In this document: positions 26,534 through 34,632 of the stretch, piece by piece | How positions within the stretch are numbered: position 1 is the stretch's first letter | How the letters are laid out: every line of letters begins with the position of its first letter | Assembly: GCA_902597545.1 (NCBI GenBank) | Contig: CACJYD010000008.1 | Coordinates: 1-64,000 of the forward strand | DNA length: 64,000 nt | Reading direction: 5' to 3' | Source of the DNA: an uncultured Bacteroidota bacterium | GTDB taxonomy: Bacteria > Bacteroidota > Bacteroidia > Flavobacteriales > Flavobacteriaceae | Position numbers and translations under genes: made by a program | The notes under the pieces: generated by a model | Database searches by the model: none | What the model saw: the letters and a program-made list of their open reading frames with translations, nothing else | Told to the model about the DNA's origin: nothing

Positions 26534-28231
26534 TCATAAATCTAGTTTTAAATCTTTTTTAAACTCATTTAAAATTGGATTTATTTCATTTAATTTATCA
26601 AATTTTTCTTGAGGAGTAGAATAATATTCTTTATTAATTGATTCATCAATATTTACCTCAAGTACTATTTGGTCATTTTTGAGATTTGATTTTAAAAAGT
26701 CACAAATATTTTCTCTATCTAAGTCAATTTCTTTTTTATTACTTTTTGAAGGGACATTAAATAAAATTTTATTTTCTTCAAAAATTGAAGGTTCACTAAT
26801 TTCCATTAAGCTTGATAAGCTATTGTTTCCTTTTTCTGATAAATTTTTTGAATATTTTTTCCAATATAGTTTTAATGCATCTAAATCAAATTTATTTTCT
26901 AAGGATATTTTGTTTTCCTTTTCCTTTTCCTTTTCGATATTTACTTCCTTTTTTAGTTTAAGACTTGATAATGATAATGCACTTATTTCTGGATTTTCAA
27001 TTTTTTTAGGTTCTATTTCAGATCCTATATTTAAATCTTTAATTTTCTCTCTTTTTGTATCAATCTTTGTATTTATTTTTTGGTGTGGTTCATTTTTTTC
27101 AATCTTTGAGTCTTGGATACTTTTTCCTAAATCATCTTTTTTTTTTTCGACTGTTTTATCATTAATTTGATTGCTTTGATTGACTTTACATAATTTCATT
27201 AATGTGATTTCAACCAATAACTTTTTATTTTCAACCTGATTATATTTAAATATAGAACTTTCAACTATTGTAATGTGATCAACCAACTCAGAATTAGATA
27301 ACATATTACCTTGTTCGATAAAGGAATTCATGATTTCATTGCTAAATTCAAATAAACTATGTGATTCATTGGATTTAGAGATAAGAATATTTCTAAAATG
27401 ACTAGCTAAGCCAGTTAAAAAATCTTTTTCATTGAAACCTTTTTCACAAATTTTATTGAATGAAATTATTGACGATATAAGATCTTTTTCAAAAATATTT
27501 TTTGAAATATTTAAATATGATTCATTATCTAAAATATTAAGAAGTGCAGAGGTCTTTTCTGTAGTTATATTTTTATTTGTAAAACTTACAATTCTGTCGA
27601 GGATAGTTAACGAATCTCGCAAGGAACCATCAGATTTTCTTGATATAATTGAAACTGCTTCATCTTCAAATTCAAACCCTTCTTTTTTACAAATATCCTT
27701 TAGACAATTACTTATTTCTGAATCCTTAATTCTATTAAAATCATAAATCTGACACCTAGATAAAATTGTTGGAAGAATTTTATTTTTTTCAGTAGTTGCT
27801 AGAATAAAAACTATATGAGGTGGAGGTTCTTCGAGAGTTTTTAAAAAAGCATTTTCAGCTTGTTTGGATAGCATGTGGACTTCATCAATGATATATACTT
27901 TATATTTTCCAATCTGCGGAGGAATTCTAACTTTTTCAATTAAATCCCTAATATCATCTGTCTTATTATTTGAAGCAGCGTCTATTTCAAAAATATTAAA
28001 TGAGTAGTCTGGATTTTCTAAATTTTGAACACTTTCTGAATTTATTTCTTTAGCATAAATTCTAGCACAAGATGTTTTACCAACGCCCCTAGGGCCACAA
28101 AAAAGTAAAGCCGATGGAATTTTATTTTCAATAATTGAGTTTTTTAATGTCTTTGTAACATGGTCTTGCCCAACCACTGAGTCAAAATCTTTTGGTCTGT
28201 ATTTAAGCGAGGAAACAACAAAATTACTCAT
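26534..28231 (-). CDS. dnaX: DNA polymerase III subunit gamma/tau
   Basis: DnaX is the motor of the clamp loader and, in its long form, tethers polymerases at the fork. The 565-residue protein has the Walker A loop CGPRGVGKTSCAR near residue 45, IDEVHMLSKQAENAFLK near 115 and the ILSRCQIYDFNRI Arg-finger segment. A charged low-complexity linker (about 360-430, with runs such as EKEKEKEN) leads to a C-terminal tau-type domain. The Cys residues of the zinc module seen in E. coli are absent, as I recall for relatives. An 11-A tract at codon 362 could give a shorter gamma form. The ATG is 5 nt after a TATATTTG box. Confidence 0.95.
   Translation of the reverse strand: MSNFVVSSLKYRPKDFDSVVGQDHVTKTLKNSIIENKIPSALLFCGPRGVGKTSCARIYAKEINSESVQNLENPDYSFNIFEIDAASNNKTDDIRDLIEKVRIPPQIGKYKVYIIDEVHMLSKQAENAFLKTLEEPPPHIVFILATTEKNKILPTILSRCQIYDFNRIKDSEISNCLKDICKKEGFEFEDEAVSIISRKSDGSLRDSLTILDRIVSFTNKNITTEKTSALLNILDNESYLNISKNIFEKDLISSIISFNKICEKGFNEKDFLTGLASHFRNILISKSNESHSLFEFSNEIMNSFIEQGNMLSNSELVDHITIVESSIFKYNQVENKKLLVEITLMKLCKVNQSNQINDKTVEKKKDDLGKSIQDSKIEKNEPHQKINTKIDTKREKIKDLNIGSEIEPKKIENPEISALSLSSLKLKKEVNIEKEKEKENKISLENKFDLDALKLYWKKYSKNLSEKGNNSLSSLMEISEPSIFEENKILFNVPSKSNKKEIDLDRENICDFLKSNLKNDQIVLEVNIDESINKEYYSTPQEKFDKLNEINPILNEFKKDLKLDL
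27137..27147 (-). promoter_or_regulatory. 11-A slippage tract in dnaX
   Basis: The coding strand reads GTCG, eleven A, then GATGATTTAGG (Val-Glu-Lys-Lys-Lys-Asp-Asp). It sits near codon 362, at the junction between the clamp-loader core and the tau-specific part. One extra A gives AGA TGA, and one fewer gives AAG ATG ATT TAG, so either slip stops translation within three codons. That would yield a gamma-sized protein, as known for Thermus dnaX. Confidence 0.5.
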
Positions 28232-28236
28232 TACTA

Positions 28237-28244
28237 CAAATATA
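28237..28244 (-). promoter_or_regulatory. Bacteroidota -7 box upstream of dnaX
   Basis: TATATTTG on the minus strand matches TAnnTTTG and is five bases from the dnaX ATG, indicating a leaderless or near-leaderless message. Confidence 0.5.
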
Positions 28245-28286
28245 ATCGAGCTATTCGATAATTCTAAAATAATATTTAAAATATAT

Positions 28287-28294
28287 TAAATTTG
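28287..28294 (+). promoter_or_regulatory. Bacteroidota -7 box upstream of rnpB
   Basis: TAAATTTG matches TAnnTTTG and ends 4-5 bases before the predicted first base of RNase P RNA. Because the RNA 5' end is set by its terminal helix, this acts as an internal calibration for box-to-start distance in this genome. Confidence 0.6.
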
Positions 28295-28297
28295 TTT

Positions 28298-28580
28298 TGG
28301 CAGGCTACCTTATCGCTTTTTTAAAGAGGAAAGTCCGGACACCAAAGAGCATTACAACGGGTAACACCCGTCGCTAGTAATAGTAGGAAAAGTGCAACAG
28401 AAAGAATGTACAGTCAGGCTGTAGTGAAATCATGTAAACTCTGTAAGGTGAAACGCCAAGTATATCAACTTTAAGGATTGCTCGTCCAATGTTGAAGGGT
28501 AGGCGGTTTGAGTATAATAGTAATATTATGCCAAGATAAATGATAAGGCTTGACAGAATCCGGCTTACAGGCCTGCCTTT
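28298..28580 (+). ncRNA. rnpB: RNase P RNA, class A
   Basis: Catalytic RNA that matures tRNA 5' ends. Conserved elements appear in the right order: GAGGAAAGTCCGGAC near 28324, CAACAGAAA near 28397, GGTGAAACGCCAAG near 28447, AGGGTAGGCGG near 28495 and TGACAGAATCCGGCTTA near 28552. The 5' GGCAGGC pairs with 3' GCCTGCC (ending about 28577) to form helix P1. It lies between divergent dnaX and convergent wbqC. The ends are accurate to a few bases. Confidence 0.95.
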
Positions 28581-28582
28581 TA

Positions 28583-29173
28583 TTAAAAATAATTTTTAGA
28601 GTCTGGTCCGCAATTGAATATCAAATCAAGAATACTCAAATCATTTATAAAACCATTAGAAACTTGAAATGTTTGAGTGTATTTCTTTTCTAATAATTCA
28701 CGTGTTCTTTTAGTATTTGATAAATAAAATAAGTTAATAAATTCCTTTTCTTTAGCGTTAAAGTTTTCTTTAGGCATTTCTAGATTAATCCATTTACAAA
28801 CTAAATTTATTGAAGCAAAATTTAATTGATGTAGATATTCATAGTCTGATTCATAAAAAAATGAAATATCATCTTCATAAAATTCAAAAAAAGGGGATGA
28901 CTGATAACATATTTTAATGGATTTAAAATGAGTTTTTTTCCAGTTTGAAGAATTATCTATTTTAATTTTAGAAAATTTTCGCGGAACATTTTTTCCAGAA
29001 TGCTTGATTGGAACTGTTAACATTAATTCGCCATTAGATGAGTCGATGTAAGTTCTATTGGTTAGTGTTTGTTTATTGTACCTAGAGTTGATACTCCATT
29101 GTAAGTTATTTGATGAAATGTGTTTCCAGTGCGAAATTGGAGGAAAATAAGTAGGTTCAAGGACCTTAAGCAT
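28583..29173 (-). CDS. WbqC family protein
   Basis: WbqC-like proteins occur in surface polysaccharide loci; some are thought to modify amino-sugar nucleotides, but the reaction is not well established. The 196-residue protein has the family pattern: EPTYFPPISHWKHI at the N-terminus, the RTYIDSSNGELMLTVPIKHSG segment and a WKKTHFKSIKICYQSSPFF stretch near the middle. It overlaps the lepB end by 8 bp and is the last gene of the parA-parB-dapB-lepB operon, where I recall it in other flavobacteria. Confidence 0.8.
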   Translation of the reverse strand: MLKVLEPTYFPPISHWKHISSNNLQWSINSRYNKQTLTNRTYIDSSNGELMLTVPIKHSGKNVPRKFSKIKIDNSSNWKKTHFKSIKICYQSSPFFEFYEDDISFFYESDYEYLHQLNFASINLVCKWINLEMPKENFNAKEKEFINLFYLSNTKRTRELLEKKYTQTFQVSNGFINDLSILDLIFNCGPDSKNYF

Positions 29174-30869
29174 TTTTTAATACTTTTTTAGTCAAATACT
29201 TATTAATTAGCCAGACAATAAGGCAAAAGACAATAAAATGGATGAAATATGATTTTGGTTCACCATCCTCATGAATTGTAGTAAAAACTCTATCCCATCT
29301 AATTTTCCAATTTTTAATCCCATCGTTTATTCCATCGATGCTCATCCATATAAAAATTGGTTTTCCAACAATATGATCCTCTGGGACAAATCCCCACATT
29401 CTGCTATCTTCAGAACTATATCGATTATCTCCCATCATCCAATAATAATCCATTTTAAATTTGTAATCATTAGTTTCTTTTTTATTAATAAATATTTTTC
29501 CATCCTTGACTTCAATAATGTTATTCTCGTAATCTTTAATTATTTTTTTATAAATAGGAAGATTTGATTGAGTTAGAGAAACAGAACTATTTTTTTTGGG
29601 AATAATTACAGGGCCAAAGTTGTCCTCATTCCAATCATATGTAATATCATTTGGAAAAAAAGACGTATTATATGATTTTGTTTTTTTATAATTTTTGATA
29701 ATACTGTCTACCGTATTACTTTTTAAAATTTGACTGTAATCTTTTTCAGTCAATGTTAGTTTTTTTTCTCTTTCAGTAATTTCAGAAATTGACAATCTAT
29801 GCTTTCTGATTTTTTCTGTTGGAATTCCCTTTGAGTTGGTAATTATTGTAAAATTTTCAATGTTATTATTAACTAAACTTAAAATATGAGGCTTGATATC
29901 ATCAAAAGAACTCTGGTTAATATTTTTAATTACAAATTTTCTTTGAAAATCATATAAACCCAGTTTATTTAAATTTTGACTTGAGATTCCTTTGGAATTA
30001 TATGCTGTGTATTTAAATAAAGGCTTTGCTCTTTCTGGAAGAATGCTAATTTGACCATTAATTTTTAAATCACCATTATTTATTTCCAAAGTGTCGCCTG
30101 GGATTCCAACACATCTTTTAACATAATTTGATTTTTTATCAATGGGTTTAATAACACCTTTTTCTCTTACAAAAAATTTTCTAACAGTATCAGCAGGCCA
30201 ATTAAAAGTTACAATATCATTTCTTTTGATTTTTTGAAATTTTGGAAACCTTAGATAAGGTAATTGAGGCTTGTTCAAATATGACCTAATTCCCGTCCCA
30301 ACAATTGTATCATGAACCATTGGAAATGAAACAACAGTTTTAGGCACCCTAGCTCCGTAGTGGTATTTGCTCACAAAAAGAAAGTCACCAACAAGAAGTG
30401 TTCTTTCCAATGATCCTGTGGGAATAATAAATGGTTGAATAAAGTAAGTATGTACAACAGTAGCTAAAATAACTGCAAAAATTATGGAGCTAAACCATTC
30501 TTCAATGCCGCTTTGGGGATTCAAATCCCTGTTTTCAATGTATTTTACTTTACTTTCATAATTTACATAGACAATGTAGAGACCTAGAGAGAAGATTACT
30601 AAAAGAGTATCCTTAATTTTATTCTTTCCAAAACTTCTGATTGTTTCAATCCAAATTATTGGGAAAATAAGGAGGTTTACAATTGGAATGATTACTAAAA
30701 TCATCCACCACCATGGTCTTTTAATTATCCTCATAAGAACAAGACCGCTGTATATTGGTATTAGAGAGTGTATTGGATTAAATCCAGCTTTTTTATAAAG
30801 ACGCCATGTACCAAATGAATAAATTAATTGATAAATAAGAAAAAATAGTAACCATTCTGTCCAAGTCAT
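29166..30869 (-). CDS. lepB: Signal peptidase I, long Bacteroidota form
   Basis: LepB cleaves signal peptides in the inner membrane. The 567-residue protein has three or so N-terminal membrane spans (residues 1-90), a further span near 130, the catalytic Ser in IPTGSLERTLL near residue 151, the Lys in NYVKRCVGIPGDTLEI near residue 250, and box D as WMMGDNRYSSEDSRMWG near residue 481. A C-terminal span follows (FIVFCLIVWLINKYL). The region of about 220 residues between the GD motif and MGDNR is much longer than in E. coli, as in other Bacteroidota. It lies 4 bp after dapB. Confidence 0.93.
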   Translation of the reverse strand: MTWTEWLLFFLIYQLIYSFGTWRLYKKAGFNPIHSLIPIYSGLVLMRIIKRPWWWMILVIIPIVNLLIFPIIWIETIRSFGKNKIKDTLLVIFSLGLYIVYVNYESKVKYIENRDLNPQSGIEEWFSSIIFAVILATVVHTYFIQPFIIPTGSLERTLLVGDFLFVSKYHYGARVPKTVVSFPMVHDTIVGTGIRSYLNKPQLPYLRFPKFQKIKRNDIVTFNWPADTVRKFFVREKGVIKPIDKKSNYVKRCVGIPGDTLEINNGDLKINGQISILPERAKPLFKYTAYNSKGISSQNLNKLGLYDFQRKFVIKNINQSSFDDIKPHILSLVNNNIENFTIITNSKGIPTEKIRKHRLSISEITEREKKLTLTEKDYSQILKSNTVDSIIKNYKKTKSYNTSFFPNDITYDWNEDNFGPVIIPKKNSSVSLTQSNLPIYKKIIKDYENNIIEVKDGKIFINKKETNDYKFKMDYYWMMGDNRYSSEDSRMWGFVPEDHIVGKPIFIWMSIDGINDGIKNWKIRWDRVFTTIHEDGEPKSYFIHFIVFCLIVWLINKYLTKKVLKNA

Positions 30870-30873
30870 ATAG

Positions 30874-31584
30874 CTAAATCTTTAAGTTATTAATTACATC
30901 ATCAATACTGTACACTCCTTTTTTACCAAAAATAAATTCAGCTGATAGAACTGCACCATATGCAAAACTGTGCCTGCTATTTGCATTGTGACAAATCTTT
31001 ATTGAATCATTTTCACTTATATATTCAACTTCATGATATCCTTTTATTTCCCCCTCTCTAATTGATTTGATATTAAATGTTTTTTGATCTACATTATTAT
31101 CTGTAGTCCATTCAGAATAATTTGAATTTAGTATTATATCATCAGCTAATTTAATTGCTGTACCACTTGGTTTATCAACTTTTTCTGTATGATGCTTCTC
31201 TAAAATTTCTAATCTATAATCAGAGTGATTTTTCATTATTTTTCCAAGAAAATTATTCAATTTGAAAAATAAATTAACACCAATACTAAAATTTGGAGAG
31301 AAAATAAAACTGCCATCTAGTGATTTACAATAATTTACTGAATCTTCTAACTTTCCTGTCCATCCAGTTGAGCCACAAACTACTGCTACTTTTGAGTCTA
31401 AACAGTTGATAATATGTTTATATACACTTTTTGGTGCTGAAAAAATTATTGCAACATCACTATTTCCTAAATCCATGTCATGAGTTTCAATGTCAATAAT
31501 TTTTGATATTACATGACCTCTTTCAGAAAGTATTTTTTCAACTTCTTTTCCCATTTTTCCATATCCAATTATCGCAACATTCAT
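30874..31584 (-). CDS. dapB: 4-hydroxy-tetrahydrodipicolinate reductase
   Basis: DapB performs the NAD(P)H-dependent step to tetrahydrodipicolinate for lysine and peptidoglycan synthesis. The 236-residue protein has the nucleotide loop IIGYGKMGKEVE at the N-terminus, FSPNFSIGVNLFFKL, and the substrate motif EKHHTEKVDKPSGTAIKLAD near residue 130-150. The compact length is usual in Bacteroidota. It overlaps the DUF5683 gene by 4 bp (ATGA). Confidence 0.94.
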   Translation of the reverse strand: MNVAIIGYGKMGKEVEKILSERGHVISKIIDIETHDMDLGNSDVAIIFSAPKSVYKHIINCLDSKVAVVCGSTGWTGKLEDSVNYCKSLDGSFIFSPNFSIGVNLFFKLNNFLGKIMKNHSDYRLEILEKHHTEKVDKPSGTAIKLADDIILNSNYSEWTTDNNVDQKTFNIKSIREGEIKGYHEVEYISENDSIKICHNANSRHSFAYGAVLSAEFIFGKKGVYSIDDVINNLKI

Positions 31585-32111
31585 AAGGTAATTTTTAATT
31601 TTATACCTAAATTTTGGTTGAATATAGCATCATTTTCAAAATAAGGTTCAAATGAAAGATTTTCATCTACATTAAAATCAAGTAAATGAGCGTCAATATT
31701 AGCATCTAAAATATTTAAAAAATAAAATCCAACTAAAAAGACCATTGATAAATCTTTATATTTTTTATGAAAATCTTGGCCGTCCAGTAATCTGTCATCA
31801 TTTATAATTATGCCCTGATATTGGTCATCACTATAACCTGCCTTTCTTCTCTTGTATGCATCTCTGTACGACCAAAACTTTTTTTTATTAAAATCATATG
31901 AATATCCAGAAATACCAATTGCTGCATAAACAATCGGTACCTTCCACGCTTTCTTGTTATATATTTGGCCTAGTCCTGGAAGTACAGCAGAATAAAAAGC
32001 AGCTTTTGATGGCCTTAAAATATCTATTTGACTATTTGTTTCCTCCTCTTGAGAATATGAGAATACTGATAGGAATGTAATAGAAAAAATTAAAAAGAAT
32101 TTATGATTCAT
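31581..32111 (-). CDS. DUF5683 membrane protein
   Basis: A 176-residue exported or membrane protein with an N-terminal signal (HKFFLIFSITFLSVFSYSQ) and the DUF5683-type core PSKAAFYSAVLPGLGQIYNKKAWKVPIVYAAIG. A second hydrophobic stretch is MVFLVGFYFLNILDANIDAHL. The family is conserved in Bacteroidota between parB and dapB, but its function is unknown. It overlaps parB by 11 bp. The position suggests a cell-envelope role tied to growth or division. Confidence 0.82.
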   Translation of the reverse strand: MNHKFFLIFSITFLSVFSYSQEEETNSQIDILRPSKAAFYSAVLPGLGQIYNKKAWKVPIVYAAIGISGYSYDFNKKKFWSYRDAYKRRKAGYSDDQYQGIIINDDRLLDGQDFHKKYKDLSMVFLVGFYFLNILDANIDAHLLDFNVDENLSFEPYFENDAIFNQNLGIKLKITL

Positions 32112-32964
32112 TGAGTCTTTTGATCAATTTATTAAGTTCTGCAACATTCTTAAACTTAAATGATAGTTGTCCCTTTTCATTTCTCATTTTTAATTCGAGA
32201 GTTGTTTTATATTTTGTCTCAAGTAATTTTATTTTTTTTAATAACCCTTCATTATAATTTGTAACTCGTGATACTTTTTTATTATTAAGTTCTTGAACTA
32301 TTTTTTCAGTTTGTCTGACTGAAAGACCGTTTCTGAGTATTTTTTCATAAATAATTAGTTGCGTATCCTTGGACTTAATGTTAATTAATGATCTTCCATG
32401 ACCCATTGAAATAAAATTATCTCTGATGCCGCTTTGAATAATTGGGTCTAGTTTAAGTAATCTAATATAATTTGAAATAGTTGATCTGTCTTTACCAACT
32501 CTTTTACTCATTTCCTCATGTGATATACTCAATTCTTCAATCAGACGATTATATGAGATTGCAATTTCAATAGGGTCTAGATCTTTTCTTTGAATATTTT
32601 CAACTAATGCCATTTCAAGCGAGGCTTGATCATCAGCTTTTCTGACATATGCTGGAATTGATTTAAGTTTTAAAATTTTAAATGCTCTTAACCTTCTTTC
32701 GCCAGAAATTAATTCATATCTATTATCTTTTGTCTTGATTGTAATTGGTTGAATTAATCCGAGTTCTTTTATTGAGGATGCTAATTCATCTATATCTTTT
32801 TGATTAAAGTTTGTTCTTGGCTGATAAGGATTCAAATCGATTAAATCAATTTCAATTTCATCAAAATTTAAAGAAGCAGATTTTGTAAATCTATTATTAT
32901 CCTCATCACTTAAAATTGCTGAAAGACCTCTCCCTAATGCTCTTTTTCTATATGCTTTAGCCAA
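32101..32964 (-). CDS. parB: Chromosome partitioning protein ParB
   Basis: ParB is a CTP-dependent clamp that loads at parS sites and works with ParA in chromosome segregation. The 287-residue protein has the start ALGRGLSAILSD, the ParB/Srx domain (LIDLNPYQPRTNF, GLIQPITIK, ELISGERRLRAF), a helix-turn-helix around EEMSKRVGKDRSTISNYIRLL and a C-terminal dimer region. The likely start is TTG at 32964 (MAKAYRKRALGRG). It lies 1 bp after parA. No parS palindrome was found in the window. Confidence 0.95.
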   Translation of the reverse strand: MAKAYRKRALGRGLSAILSDEDNNRFTKSASLNFDEIEIDLIDLNPYQPRTNFNQKDIDELASSIKELGLIQPITIKTKDNRYELISGERRLRAFKILKLKSIPAYVRKADDQASLEMALVENIQRKDLDPIEIAISYNRLIEELSISHEEMSKRVGKDRSTISNYIRLLKLDPIIQSGIRDNFISMGHGRSLINIKSKDTQLIIYEKILRNGLSVRQTEKIVQELNNKKVSRVTNYNEGLLKKIKLLETKYKTTLELKMRNEKGQLSFKFKNVAELNKLIKRLNES

Positions 32965-32965
32965 A

Positions 32966-33727
32966 CTAATTTAAATTTATTACTTCTTGAGCAAATTTAA
33001 TATAACTTTTTGACCCTTTGCTAGTGGAGTTATATACAATTATGCTTTCACCATAACTTGGAGCTTCGCCTAAACTAACATTTCTAGGGATTATTGTTGA
33101 GAAAACCATACTACCAAAATGTTTTTTTACATCATTTTTAACTTGGTTTGAAAGCCTAAGTCTTGAATCAAACATAGTCAATAGAATTCCCTCAATTTCT
33201 AGTTTTTCATTGTGAACCTTTTGAACTCCCTTTATAGTATTTAATAATTTTCCGAGACCTTCTAAAGCATAATATTCACACTGGATAGGTATTATTACTG
33301 AGTCAGATGAAGTTAAGGCGTTTATAGTAATTAATCCTAAAGATGGTGGACAATCGATAATAATAAAATCATAAATTTCTTTAATTTTATCAAGCATATT
33401 ACTCAACATATATTCTCTTTTATTTACATCAACAAGTTCAATTTCTACTGCTACCAAATCTATGTTAGCAGGAATAATATCAAGGTTCGGGCTTTTAGTT
33501 TGTATGATTGATTCTTCAATTTTACATTGATTTAAAAGGATATCATAACTAGACTTTTCATAATCATCTTTTGAAATACCTATTCCAGATGATGCATTTC
33601 CCTGTGGATCAGCATCTACTAATAATACTTTTTTTTCTAATACACCAAGAGATGCGGCAAGACTGAGTGAAGTTGTTGTTTTTCCAACTCCACCTTTTTG
33701 ATTTGAAACTGAAATTATTTTACCCAT
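32966..33727 (-). CDS. parA: Chromosome partitioning ATPase ParA
   Basis: ParA is a deviant-Walker ATPase that binds DNA and drives segregation with ParB. The 253-residue protein begins MGKIISVSNQKGGVGKTTTSLSL, with the deviant Walker A lysine at residue 11, then VDADPQGNASSGIG and DFIIIDCPPSLGL (Walker B). It is a chromosomal Soj-type form without an N-terminal helix-turn-helix. Its ATG overlaps the stop of the ftsB-like gene by one base. Confidence 0.96.
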   Translation of the reverse strand: MGKIISVSNQKGGVGKTTTSLSLAASLGVLEKKVLLVDADPQGNASSGIGISKDDYEKSSYDILLNQCKIEESIIQTKSPNLDIIPANIDLVAVEIELVDVNKREYMLSNMLDKIKEIYDFIIIDCPPSLGLITINALTSSDSVIIPIQCEYYALEGLGKLLNTIKGVQKVHNEKLEIEGILLTMFDSRLRLSNQVKNDVKKHFGSMVFSTIIPRNVSLGEAPSYGESIIVYNSTSKGSKSYIKFAQEVINLN

Positions 33728-34038
33728 TATTTTTCAAATTCTATTATAAAAATTTCTTCATTTTCTTTTTTCATGTAAAGCTTTTCTCTTGCATATTTTT
33801 CTAGGCTATCTGGATTTTGCAAGTTTGATATTATCTTCTTATCCATTTGGATTTGATTTTCTAAGATGTCTTTCCTCTCCTTTAATTCGCTTATTTCCTT
33901 ATTCAACTTAATATTCACTAATATTGAGTTTGAGTCTATAAAAAAAATCCAAATGAAAAATACAACAGAGATTAAAATGTATAAGTTGCTAACAATTTTA
34001 AAAAATTTAGAGTTTTTAATTTTTTTGAAGATTTCCAT
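33727..34038 (-). CDS. Septum formation initiator (FtsB/DivIC-like)
   Basis: FtsB/DivIC proteins are single-span coiled-coil members of the divisome. From the ATG at 34038 (MEIFKKIKNSKFF) the protein has 103 residues: a membrane span at about 16-34 (VSNLYILISVVFFIWIFFI), a coiled coil at about 40-75 (KLNKEISELKERKDILENQI) and the PDSLEKYAREKLYMKKENEE motif typical of the family. An upstream TTG would add MISYC. It overlaps udk by 23 bp. Confidence 0.9.
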   Translation of the reverse strand: MEIFKKIKNSKFFKIVSNLYILISVVFFIWIFFIDSNSILVNIKLNKEISELKERKDILENQIQMDKKIISNLQNPDSLEKYAREKLYMKKENEEIFIIEFEK

Positions 34039-34630
34039 ACAGTAGCTGATCAATTTTATTCTTAATCAATTTAAAATCATAATCCTCATCTAAAATTAAA
34101 TCCGCATATTTTTTTGATGGTTCAACAAATTTGTCATGCATAGGATTTATCATTTTGATAAATCTTTTTTGAACTTCAGCTTGACTTCTTCCTCTCTCTT
34201 CAACATCTCTAATTATTCTCCTATTTAACCTCTTAGATGAATCTAGGTTCAAAAATATACTTAAATCAAAAAAATCTCTAATACTTTTTTTTAACAAAAT
34301 CAAAATACCGTCTAAAATTAGAAGATCTCCTTGTCTAAGCAATAATGTTTTTTTAAGTCTTTTATGACTTTTATATGAGTAACGCGGTGTTTTGATAATG
34401 GAACCATTTAAATATTCATTTATCTGTTGATAAAAAAAATCAAAATCTAATGATTCAGGGTCATCAAAATTAATTTTTGATCTTTCACTGAACGATAGAT
34501 TGCTAAAATCTTTATAATATGAATCTAGTGAAAGATACTTTACATTAAAATTTTTGTAATGCTCAACAATTCTATTCGAAAGGGTAGTTTTTCCTGAGGC
34601 TGTTCCTCCTGCAATTGCAACAACAATCAC
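34016..34630 (-). CDS. udk: Uridine kinase
   Basis: Udk phosphorylates uridine and cytidine in pyrimidine salvage. The 204-residue protein begins at a GTG (MIVVAIAGGTASGKTTLSNR) with the P-loop at residues 8-15, then LSLDSYYKDFSNLSF, INFDDPESLDFDF and GRSQAEVQKRF. These are classic uridine kinase motifs. It lies 2 bp after the sugar dehydrogenase gene. Confidence 0.93.
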   Translation of the reverse strand: MIVVAIAGGTASGKTTLSNRIVEHYKNFNVKYLSLDSYYKDFSNLSFSERSKINFDDPESLDFDFFYQQINEYLNGSIIKTPRYSYKSHKRLKKTLLLRQGDLLILDGILILLKKSIRDFFDLSIFLNLDSSKRLNRRIIRDVEERGRSQAEVQKRFIKMINPMHDKFVEPSKKYADLILDEDYDFKLIKNKIDQLLYGNLQKN

Positions 34631-34632
34631 TC

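Noticed and set aside
26880-27170. Plus-strand open frame of Phe/Ser-rich sequence opposite dnaX
   Set aside because: It is the antisense of the Lys/Glu-rich linker of dnaX, with no start context or family likeness.
27900-28110. Loss of the zinc-binding cysteines in DnaX
   Set aside because: As far as I recall the Cys cluster is also missing in other Bacteroidota, so it is not specific to this protein.
28700-28712. TTCACGTG within wbqC, considered as a parS half match near parAB
   Set aside because: Only 8 of 16 bases of the palindrome TGTTTCACGTGAAACA are present and the right arm fails; it is inside a coding region.
30000-30100. Inserted foreign domain in lepB
   Set aside because: The long region before MGDNR is a known feature of signal peptidase I in Bacteroidota, so it is not evidence of fusion here.
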